NCBI GenBank assembly: GCA_963682025.1
Contig: OY821517.1
Coordinates: forward strand, 294,980,344-295,044,343
Direction: 5' to 3'
Length of the DNA: 64,000 nucleotides
Origin: Cordilura impudica
Taxonomy: Eukaryota > Arthropoda > Insecta > Diptera > Scathophagidae
Shown here: positions 56,401-64,000 of the stretch, piece by piece
Layout of the letters: each line of letters begins with the position of its first letter
Position numbering within the stretch: position 1 is the first letter of the stretch
Position numbers and translations under genes: made by a program
Notes under the pieces: generated by a model
Database searches by the model: none
Seen by the model: only the letters and a program-made list of their open reading frames with translations
Told to the model about the DNA's origin: nothing

Positions 56401-56599
56401 TTATATATAGTCGTGGTATATTTAGTTTAGGTGTCGAAATTAAGGATAGGGAAATATAAAACTTTGAAGATCGGTAGAACCCTAAAGATATTGTTTCTTT
56501 TTATTTTTAAAATCATTTTGGGAATCTACGATCAATTACGCAAATTTTAAGAGGTCTTGCGTTAGGGAAATCAAAAAAAAAGAAATTCGGGACAACCTA
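53479..56599 (-). mobile_element. Intact hAT-like transposon, 3,121 bp
   Basis: The ends are TAGGCTGTCCCG (left) and, read inwards from the right, TAGGTTGTCCCG. A second matching block further in (left GCAAGAGGTATCAAAATTTG; right read inwards GCAAGACCTCTTAAAATTTG), both followed by CGTAATT, forms a subterminal repeat. Eight-base duplications flank it. One gene fills the element and is open. The ends, the duplication size and the protein (CxxH, RW) together suggest a hAT relative; the exact family is not known to me. Confidence 0.8.
53758..55977 (-). CDS. hAT-like transposase, 739 aa, uninterrupted
   Basis: Start ATG at 55977, stop TAA at 53758-53760, with no introns needed. Residues: charged N-terminus 1-120; Cys cluster CKCTSFEFCSC 126-136 (possible zinc site); basic nuclear-signal-like stretch around 174-191; Ser/Thr-Pro linker 195-245; core from 250. 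Acidic candidates are D313 in IYFDGRKDKT and D387 in CIGCDGTATNTGWKGG. CMLH (416-419) corresponds to the hAT C-x-x-H motif, and HSRW (512-515) to the hAT RW motif. FPCHTQAVERCVKLVTDAS (688-705) is the strongest family signature near the end. No BED finger or hAT dimerisation domain is visible, so it is a divergent hAT or a related superfamily. Members occur widely in arthropods. It sits alone between TIRs, so promoter and poly(A) must be internal. The 123-codon plus-strand ORF at 53860 is antisense. The open frame suggests recent insertion, or a domesticated gene (less likely because the TIRs and duplication are intact). Confidence 0.85.
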   Translation of the reverse strand: MSSRRSETTCVILGPYKELDDRQLPTIRDVLKYILFIKYNMKLKYNGKDPSNSDIYAIVFEEIDNIWTKASIPIVTKERVIQLLKSYFEKYLHLKRYPKSKRKNGFENKLKCFLESSEKLFDVAACKCTSFEFCSCLKPKKVPINERSFLLDQRNYRKMVICGVDKIETARLIKRKQRQTEHSIRAAKKQRSTQETDSIPENCVSLCESSLETYPITEASPTNILSPDTPSTSTTNRNTLPLPTVAKVCDRYGLSTRSAAAVASAVLTDFGLISTENLTLVIDKNKIHRAVSKVRKENSKDIGNIVIKSIYFDGRKDKTLISEKIGDRYHRKEILEEHISILAEPGSIYLGHTTPSRGTAKGILTSITTLLEDKGWNLDDVICIGCDGTATNTGWKGGVIQYLEEYLKRPLQWCVCMLHANELPLRHLFLTLDGCTSGPREYSGLIGKQLVTCENETTVSFCAVAGNFPDLPKNVVDQLSTDQKYLYEICKAVQTGYCSPELANRKPGKIAHSRWLTFANRLLRVYVSTLNPSEKLQLLVNYVVKVYAPIWFLIKQKTSFKEGAKHIFHLILYSRFLPENMRSVVDSVIERNAFFAHPENQLVSMLFDDRDHIRELALQRIIKAREAESTTKHRIFKPPKISFSAGDYTEIIIWHECGVTAPPVLRYISNDDLQIMAKDNSLEIVDFPCHTQAVERCVKLVTDASQSVTNAASRDGLIRTRLKSRAEMPNFCQKNMFTF

Positions 56600-56607
56600 T
56601 TGTACAG
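56600..56607. repeat. 8-bp target duplication TTGTACAG, right
   Basis: Exact copy of 53471-53478, directly after the right TIR. Confidence 0.75.
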
Positions 56608-56934
56608 TTCAGTCTCATTAAACCTTTGTCTAGCAGTTTCTCTATTGTTTATAAAGTATGAGCAAAAAAATAGGGAAAATATGAACAATCAAAATAGTAA
56701 TGAAGGAAAAGCATTTTCGGTTCAATATTTATTTATATACCCAATAAACCAAAACAGTATAAAAATAGCTTGTAACAAACTTGCTGCCATAAGCCTTAAG
56801 TTTAGAAAACTGTTGTGAATATTATTGTGAAATGCTTCTTAACAATTGTTTAATAATGAAAACTGAACCCTTGTGAACAAGCTTAGAAGTCTAATTATAG
56901 AATAAGTTTACAGGAAAATAGTATTCTAATCGTG

Positions 56935-57050
56935 CTTGCAGTAAGCTTATAATCGTAATATTTTTTAAAACATAATCGTAATATTTTTGTAAGTTTATAA
57001 TCGTAATATTTTTCTAAGCTTATAATCGTAATATTTTTGTAAGCTTTTAA
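56935..57050. repeat. Short tandem repeat, unit about 22-26 bp
   Basis: AAGCTTATAATCGTAATATT and close variants occur about four times, joined by T runs. Noncoding. Confidence 0.75.
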
Positions 57051-57136
57051 ATACAAATAAATAATAAGTTTTTTTCAAATATTCTGGTTTAAAAATAATT
57101 TTATTGATTTTTTTTACAATTTTTTATTTTATTTAT

Positions 57137-57790
57137 TTATCTTTGCCTTTGTCTTATATTTCTTTCTAGACTCTTGTCTATTTTTGTACTTTTGATATAT
57201 TCATCCTCTGGCAATCCAATGCAAATTGCAGTATCTATTGAATTTCAAAAGTCAATGAAATAAATAAATGAAATACATATAAAATATAACTTACTTCTTA
57301 TGGTTTTTGCTGCACTCAGGCTGCGCACACTCTTTTTATCTTTTGTGTCTTTCCAGCAAAATTTTTCCGCCAGTTCGTCCACTAGCAATTTGCGCCAACA
57401 GTTTTTGATGAAGTTTGGAGACTTTGCTACCGTTAGCAGCTCGTTTCCCTTTAAAAAAATATAAAACAAATGATGAAATATGAACTTAGTGTATAATGTT
57501 TTTTAACTTACAAACGAATTCAAAAAGTTCTTGTCCTCTTGTATTTTTTTTCTAAATTTAAAAAATCCTCCATTACTTTAAACGGATTTTCAGGCATCAC
57601 TAACTTTAATGTACATTTCTCCTTCTTCAGATCCTTAATTTCATTGCGCAGGGTATTTATCTCTTGCCGTAATGAAGGCACCTCATTTGTAAGCCTTATA
57701 AACGTCTTTCTTATATTTTTTAAAATTTAAGAGCAATTCTACAAATTCATTAGATTCTTCATGAACACTTCGTTCTGATTTATATGGCAT
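57137..57790 (-). CDS. DUF4806-like gene, three exons, two homopolymer frameshifts
   Basis: Exon 1 is 57790-57512, exon 2 is 57448-57295, exon 3 is 57234-57137 (stop TAA). The introns of 63 and 60 nt have GTAAGT donors and AAG/TAG acceptors, normal for flies, and the phases join correctly (0, then 1). The protein starts MPYKSERSVHEESNEFVELL. It then has a coiled coil (TNEVPSLRQEINTLRNEIKD, LKKEKCTLKLVMPENPFKVM), EDFLNLEKK-x-QEDKNFLNSF, and in exon 2 GNELLTVAKSPNFIKNCWRK with DELAEKFCWKDTKDKKSVRS and AAKTIR, resembling the DUF4806 domain. It ends CIGLPEDEYIKSTKIDKSL plus a basic tail. Two one-base shifts interrupt exon 1, in an A6 run near 57715 and an A8 run near 57548. They may be real lesions or assembly errors. 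Function unknown. Confidence 0.5.
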
Positions 57791-58976
57791 ATCAAATATT
57801 TAAAAAATATAAATCTATATACTAATATATTTACTTTTTTTAATACAAACTGTACCTATGTATATATTATATATGTGTATATTTTATTTATTTAAGAAAA
57901 CACTTCACTCTTCAAACAAAAGAAAAACTCTGAGGATTTCACAATAATTTTAACGCGAAAATAACGGACATGACATGCAACAACGCACAGTGGGTTCGAT
58001 GGTAACCAAAGTGGCGATTAATTCACGGAAAGTATTGTTATTTTTAATTGATGGATATTCATAAATACATAAAAACCAGCATTTAGAAAAAAAAGTTGCA
58101 AAAAATGTTTTTAAGCTGTTAGGCGCTTTTTTGTATACTGGGAAAAAATGTTCTTATTTCACAACTTTAGTTGTAACTTTGGAACGAAAAGCAATAAATT
58201 AGTAAAGAAAGTTGAAAATTTATGCATATTTAATGTGTTCTTAGAAAAAAGTACTTTTTTTTATTAAAAAATAAAAAAAGAATAAATATCTAATATATAC
58301 TTATTATCCTTAGTAAAATTTTAAATTGAAATTTTATCCAAATTCCACAATTCCACAAATTAAACTCAAAACGAGTCACATTAGGAAATATTATACATAT
58401 TTTTTGTTGATGAATAAGCATAAAACAAATAAAAAATAACCATTTAAAAAAAAAATATTGAAAAAAAAAATTTCATTGGTAAAAAGCCTATTTTTTGGAA
58501 AATCATTTACTTCACAATCATCACTAAATTCATTACAATAATCTTCGTCATCATCGTTGAAAGATTTAATGAAAAAAACAAGCACTTGAATCGTAAAGAA
58601 CACAATGTTGAACCCAATGTGCAACGTTTACAAAACGTTAAAATAACGGGACTTTATATGCAACAACGTTTACAAAACTATAGCGAGCATAAGTCGTTTA
58701 CAATCATATTTGCCAAACTGTTATACAGACTAAGTGTAATTCAAATGTTATTGTATATGCTATGGCTATGGAAAGCATTTTTAAAACATAATTTAAAAAG
58801 AGTTCATATTTTGCAATTAAATAAACCTATCATAACAATGCTTATGAAAAGTTATAGAAATATTGTTATAGTAAGCTTATTCTCCAATTCAGTTACATTT
58901 CACTTATGGAATGGTTTATTGGGTATTTATGTATGCCCTGATGTGCTTCGTTATGACTTAACCAGACTTATTGCTA
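57791..58976. other. AT-rich interval with an uncertain ORF
   Basis: A plus-strand ORF of 143 codons at 58586-59017 (MNRKEHNVEPNVQRLQNVKI) ends inside the Helitron at 58977 and matches nothing I know. On the other strand an acidic stretch (SFNDDDEDYCNEFSDDCEVN) lies at about 58510-58570. Neither can be supported as a gene. Confidence 0.25.
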
Positions 58977-59345
58977 CTAGCAGATTCCAGCCCTCGGAAG
59001 TCGAGTGCAAGTTCTAGGAAATTTTATTTTTTCATTAAAGGTATGCTAATCAATTATAGCCAATTCACAAATCAATACAAAAAAACAAACTCATTTTTAT
59101 TACAAACACATTAACAAATATAATAAACACACACATAGCATTATGTATATAATTATATATATGTGTTAGTAGCAACTTTAAATGCAATTTACTCAAAATA
59201 AAGGAAAAAATTTAAAAATCTGTAAATCTGCAAAACGGCCAAAAAGAAATACCTTTCAAATAATATACGTTTGGTCAAAAACGGGATAAAAATGTAGAAC
59301 AAAACATCGGTCACAAGAAACCGCTTAGCCTATTAATATTATGGA
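58977..59345 (-). mobile_element. Non-autonomous Helitron, copy 4
   Basis: 369 bp on the minus strand, A|TCCATAATATTAATAGGC at 59345 to CTAG|T at 58977. The hairpin CTCGACTTCCGAG lies 13 nt before the end. The helicase relic at 59455-59560 lies 110 bp upstream in the same orientation; it may be the same element system or just a neighbour. Confidence 0.85.
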
Positions 59346-59454
59346 TGTATGTTTTCTTAATCAATTTTTCCTTTCAAGGTTGTATTTGCAATTAAAACAT
59401 TTTATTCTTTATTTCAATAATTGATGATAAACAATATTTTCTTTTAATAATTAT

Positions 59455-59560
59455 CAAAAATGATCAAATTTTTCGGCGTTTCTTCTGTGGACCAAGCTAT
59501 ATATAGCTGTCCATGAGAAGAATATGGATTTTTCAAATTAAAACCGGCAACAACTAAGTT
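59455..59560 (-). pseudogene. Helitron helicase C-terminal relic, copy 2
   Basis: The minus strand reads AGFNLKNPYSSHGQLYIAWS then TEETPKNLIIFDNY. The HGQLY(V/I)A-x-S motif is kept, but SRV has become STE. The frame is open here but stops soon after. Upstream, at 59585-59700, lie GGCGATTTTTGA-type repeats exactly as in the copy at 1-280. Only this last domain of the helicase remains. Confidence 0.7.
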
Positions 59561-59879
59561 TAGAAAATAATTTGTCAATTTGTGATATTGATTTGCCGAT
59601 TTTTGATTTGGAAGATTTTTATTTTGGCGATTTTCGGTATTGGCGATTTTGGATTTTAGTGATTTTGCATTTTGGCGATTTTTGAATTTGGCGTTTCCAC
59701 CCATGTTTTCCACGACTACTCACATTGGAAATTAATGTAGTTGTGAAAAGTTTCAAGACTTCATAGTACTTAATATTTTTTTGCATATATGAATTTTTTA
59801 TCTGACTAGTAACATTAATATCTGACGGACTTGTACAATGCTTTCCGTTTTTTGTAGTAATCCAGCCATATGATATTAT

Positions 59880-60690
59880 ATATTTACTTTGTATGGTCGG
59901 TGCCACGCCCACTGCTCCCATCATGACCACTTCTTGTTCGACTAATCACATGAATAACTTATGGGCTCACGCAAAGTTCCAAGGCTCTGACTATTGCAGT
60001 ACTCCAGATATATGACACTTAATATTTATTTTGTATGAGAGTTGCCACGCCCATTGATCTGATCCCGCTAATTGTTTGCTGGACTATTCTATTGATAATA
60101 GATGATCTCAGACAAATTTGCACCCATCATGATTATTTCTTGTTCGACTAATCACATGAATAACTTATGGGCTCACGCAAAGTTCCAAGGCTCTCACTAT
60201 TGCAGTACTCCAGATATATGATATTTAATATTTATTTTGTATGAGAGTTGCCACGCCCATTGATCTGATCCCGCTAATTTTTGCTGGACTACTCTATTGA
60301 TAATAGATGACCTCAGACAAATTTACACCCATCATGACCACTTCTTGTTCGACTAATCACATGAATAACTTATGGGCTCACGCAAAGTTCTAAGGCTCTC
60401 ACTATTGCAGTTCTCCAGATATATGACATTTAATATTTATTTTGTATAAGAGTTGCCACGCCCATTGATCTGATCCCGCTAATTTTTGCTGGACTACTCT
60501 ATTGATAATAGATGACCTCAGACAAATTTGCAAAGCTGTCTCTTTCGTAGTAGTCGAAATAGAGGTGCCACGCCCACTTATACGATCCCGCGCATTTTCG
60601 GAATGGCTACTAACATTAATAATAAGTGACCTCACGCAAGCTCTCCCTGTTATAGTATTTAATATAATTGATATTAAAAGTACCCCTGCA
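59880..60690. repeat. GCCACGCCCA array with three 205-bp units
   Basis: TCATGA(C/T)... units begin at 59921, 60127 and 60332, offsets of 206 and 205 bp, nearly identical. Each contains a 'gactaatcacatgaataac' word, an AAAGTTC(C/T)AAGGCTCT word, a GTTGCCACGCCCATTGATCT segment and a 'gataatagatga' word. A more diverged unit follows to 60690. The same family as 420-870, but here freshly amplified as longer units. The short ORFs inside are repeat by-products. Confidence 0.85.
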
Positions 60691-60695
60691 GGAAA

Positions 60696-62006
60696 TGTCA
60701 ATAGTGAAACAGTACTGATTTACTATTGACTTTGTCACCAGTACTACTGACCAACAATACCAGAGACAATATAATTTTCTATAGACATTTAACATGTACG
60801 TGTCATTGCAAATCACTAGTGACATTGGTACCATTGATTAGGTAGTGACTAGGAAGTTCTCATGGGACCATATGTAGACATTGGAACTAGATATTCTTGT
60901 ACAAATTTTTCTTTCATAACTTCGTTTACTTATTATGTTTTTATACCTTACACCACTATGTGGTTTGGGTATAATGACTTTGTGCTGCTGTTTGTAACTA
61001 CCAAAAATATTTGACCTAGACCCATCTTTTATTATGCCGATCGAATCAGAATCACTAACTGATTCGATTTTACGATGTCCGTCCGTCCGTCCGTCTGTGT
61101 GTAGATGTAAACCTTGTAATCAAACTGCAGGTCGCAAATATGAATAGATTTTGATGAAATTGGGTATATAAGCTTTTATCAGCCATGGGATAAACGCTAT
61201 TGAAATTGGTGAGAATCGGTCCATGTTCAGACCTAGCCCCATACAAATGACCCCTATGAAATCGACATAAATTGCCATAAGATCCAAATTGTCATATAGA
61301 TCTTACTCAAATTGGGTTTGTATGTATTTATAACATCCATTAATCAGTAGTCCAAAAATTATCCCTATGGGACAACTCCTAGTCATAGGCCCCATATAGA
61401 GCTGCTTCCCGATCTTCATTTAAATCTATCAAAAAACAAAAATATTGCACTGATTCTTCTCAAATTGTATTTGTATATATTTTTGCAAAATACAAGAGAC
61501 TTTACCAAACATAGTCAGGATCGGTCCATTTTTGTGCCAAGTCCCCATATAGATATAGCATCCGATATGAACTTTTTCATATCCGCAGCCAAAAAAATTA
61601 ATAAAAATCCCACTCAAATTTGGTTTATGCTTATTTTCCATGTCCAGTTAGTTGGGCCTATGAGATAGGGTCTATAAACGCATGGTATAGGTTATCATAT
61701 AGTCGGTCTAGACCGACTACAATTTTCTAACTTGTTTTATTTGATTTATTATAAAATATATTTTAATTTACCTTTTATATTCAATTTTGCTATATCTTGT
61801 TTTGAAACTTTAGTTTTTCTTCCAACCACATGTTTTTCAAACAAAACTATAGAAATCAAGAAGAAACAGAAATAACTTCACCGTGGAAAGTTTTTTGACA
61901 GATAAAGTAAAGTAAATAGTGTAGACGCTTAGTTGACAATGTCAACAAAATAGTAGACAAAAGTGGTGACTTGAGGACACTTGACGCCAGGATTCCTGCA
62001 GGGACT
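60696..62006. mobile_element. TIR element with CCCTGCAGGAA ends inside Helitron sequence
   Basis: The left end CCCCTGCAGGAAATGTC and the right end, read inwards TCCCTGCAGGAATCCTG, share CCCTGCAGGAA; further in are looser matches (TACTATT...TTGAC). It splits Helitron array sequence: the part left of it continues right of it as CTCTATGTATGAGAGGTGCG and CTTATAGCCTATAG. It contains dispersed repeat C and no gene. Target duplication not resolved; family unknown. Confidence 0.5.
60940..61735 (+). repeat. Dispersed repeat C, longest copy
   Basis: Starts TTTTATACCTTACACCACTA and TGTGGTTTGGGTATAATGAC, contains CCGTCCGTCCGTCCGTC, and ends CATATAGTCGGTCTAGACCG ACTACAATTTTC. Fragments are at 5700-5850 and 43785-43945. 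There is no real ORF. Confidence 0.6.
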
Positions 62007-62095
62007 CTATGTATGAGAGGTGCGTCGCCAATACAAACAAACTTATAGCCTATAGTTCATTCCAGACACAAATAGAAGGACATTAACACCTTCCA
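62007..62095 (-). repeat. Helitron continuation after the TIR element
   Basis: TATGAGAGGTGCGTCGCC and TTATAGCCTATAGTTCATTC match the 5' part of the Helitron at 845-920. Confidence 0.5.
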
Positions 62096-62754
62096 TAAAT
62101 ATTTTTTTTTGTTGGATGGTGAGGTATGAATAATGATATATAATAATATTATTGCGAAAACTTAAAATAAGGCAACATATATTTTAACGCTATTTGTTTA
62201 TTTCAAGTCTTCGAGGATATTCAAGGATTAAAATTTAAAAGGGCATTTTCACTTTTTGTTCTTATAAAATAAAACTAAAATGTTTTCTAATTAACAGAGA
62301 CTTCCCTCTTTCAACGGATGTATATTTTGTCATCTTACAAAAGGAATAAGTATTTAATACAAATTTTAGAGTCCTTTAAACAGTAAACAGGAGGCAGGAA
62401 ATGACAAAATTATTATGTAGTTTTACTACAAATAGTCTTTAGTTTCTCGTGCATATTATTAGTTCGTTCGTTTAAAAAAATTGTTATTTTTGTTATGCGA
62501 TGTCAAGCTACTAATCATGCTACTGAAAGTGCGTTTAAAATATACTATATTAAATTTTGAAAAGAACTGCAGATACAAATATCTGAAAATATTGAATATT
62601 TTTTTTTATAAATTATTATGATTGTAGAAATTTTAAGCTTTTTTAGGAATTATAACTAAGACATGGTCTTAATCCAGGTTAATAAAGGACAGTCTTTAAT
62701 TAGTCTTGTCGAATTCAGTGTTAAACCAAGATGGCTTTCACAACTAGTTTTATT

Positions 62755-62970
62755 CTACTTTTTATTAAAAGGTATTTTTTAATAGAGGTACTTTTTAGTA
62801 AAAGAAACTTTTTAATAAAAGGTACTTTTTAATAAAAGGTACTTTTTAATAAAAGGTACCGTTTAACAAAATTTACTTTTTAATAAAAGGTTCCTTTTAA
62901 GACAAGATTCTTTTAAAGAAAATGAACTTTTTTGAGAAAATTTACTTTTTTAGTAAATTGTATTTTTTTT
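62755..62970. repeat. Minisatellite, 17-bp unit GGTACTTTTTAATAAAA
   Basis: At least eight units, best at 62760-62900 and decaying to the right (AAAATTTACTTTTT). GTAC-centred. Noncoding. Confidence 0.85.
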
Positions 62971-62999
62971 TTTATGAAAAGGTAACTTTAAATGAAAAT

Positions 63000-63470
63000 C
63001 TACCAGTTTAAATGTACAAATCTTCTCATTTTTTGTCCACTTTTACCCCATAAAAGCTAGAATTTAAAAAATTTTTATTCTTTCCCGATGGTAGTGTCTC
63101 CGGTGGAATCTACATACTTATAAAATTTCATATTTCTAAATGAAAGAAGAAGAATTTAAAAGGGACGATGTTGTACTTACGCGTCGTTTTTTCCCGCCCC
63201 CCCCCCCCCTCATCATCTTAATTTCGAAAAATTTTTCTCTCATCTGCTGTTTGCATCTCTAGTAGAATCTACATACCAGATTTCGTATTCCTCGATTCAT
63301 TTGCCCGTTTTTGCTCTTGTTGGCCATTTTTACACCCTAAATGTACGAATTTCTAAAAATCCCTTCTTAGTGGCTATTTGCGCCGATAGGGGAACCTATG
63401 TTCCAAATTCCAAGTTTCTGGCTCGAAGGGCTTGAGCTGGGCAATGATGAATCAGTTAATCAGTCACACT
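63000..63470. repeat. Degenerate repeat of about 150 bp, with poly(C)
   Basis: Three diverged segments share a (GTGTCTCC/GCATCTCT/GCGCCGAT)-(GGTGGAATC/AGTAGAATC/AGGGGAACC)-TA pattern near 63095, 63255 and 63390. A C14-like run lies at about 63196-63209, unusual in this AT-rich window. Confidence 0.5.
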
Positions 63471-64000
63471 GTTATATATATATATAAATATCACAACAGT
63501 TAGGACATGCTTAGACATGCTCTATATACCGTTGAACGCGTCGTGAAAAAACCTATCATGTCATACCCATATTAGATATGTTGATCTGAAAAAAATGAAA
63601 AAATTTCAAAAAACTAAAAAATAGACCTTTTTTAAAAACGGTCCAACTCGGAATGAGTTAACGCTAGACCAGAAATATTTTGGGATTCGTTATAGAACAA
63701 CCCAAGATAGCTTTCTAGGGGGGCACTTTTTACCCTTTTTTTGTGAGTCGCTCTAATATACATCAGTATATATTATGGTCAAAATGTGGTAAATTTTTTA
63801 ACTTATCGCAACAATGTAAGGGTACTAAAAACAGAAAATAGAAGAAATGGATCAACACTTATTTTTTAATTCCATCAAAATTTTACAAATTTTGGCGTGA
63901 CATCAAAAGAAACTTTTTTAAAGTAATTCGAAGTTTATATATTATGAAGTATAATTAATAACTCAATAAATCAGCAAACAGCATAACGTATTTAACAAAT

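Noticed and set aside
58586..59017. 143-codon ORF as a gene
   Set aside because: AT-driven composition, no motif, and its end lies inside a Helitron insertion.

Overview
The window looks like a transposon-dense, AT-rich stretch of euchromatin from a higher fly (Diptera; probably a calyptrate such as a muscid or blowfly). The basis is the repeat content: Helitrons with A|T insertion sites, mariner and Tc1 relatives, jockey- and I/LOA-type LINEs, tRNA-derived SINEs, 60-nt GT-AG introns and very low GC. No operons, Shine-Dalgarno sites, rRNA or CRISPR are present. I see no conserved single-copy host gene. The best host-like gene is a small three-exon DUF4806-like gene at 57137-57790. Species and clade are inference.

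Layout. 1-1020: Helitron remnant with helicase C-terminus. 2991-7740: decayed Tc1/mariner pieces. 8197-9300: foldback element. 12773-15640: near-identical 1,434-bp tandem duplication. 17270-19691: uncharacterised transposase-like gene split by a jockey-type LINE. 20480-21330: first RAG1-like relic. 21655-25435: LINE carrying a near-intact RAG1-like (Transib-type) transposon at 22073-25253. 25500-29840: two mariner-type elements and a SINE. 30545-34933: a deleted Transib relative carrying a LINE that itself carries a second LINE. 36426-37386: two Helitron-type elements. 39158-39970: tandem array. 40464-42583: another decayed DDE transposase gene. 42716-49250: SINE, Tc1 pieces, Helitrons and a second mariner copy. 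50265-52143: long-TIR element. 53471-56607: intact hAT-like transposon with an uninterrupted 739-codon gene. 57137-57790: DUF4806-like gene. 58977-62095: Helitron material with a further TIR element inside. 62755-63470: simple repeats.

The most notable system is the pair of RAG1-like lineages. The element at 22073-25253 keeps the aligned catalytic D-D-E residues and zinc ligands of RAG1. Its ends are built like V(D)J recombination signals: a CACAGTG heptamer, a 22/23-bp spacer and an A-rich nonamer. A 5-bp target duplication flanks it, and in-silico removal restores the reading frame of the LINE it hit. Next is the intact hAT-like transposon with 8-bp duplications and shared subterminal sequence.

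The genes do not form a host pathway. They are independent mobile elements stacked on each other, so the insertion order can be read: LINE, then Transib; and deleted Transib, then LINE b, then LINE a. Family names come from recognising motifs by eye; no database search was possible.
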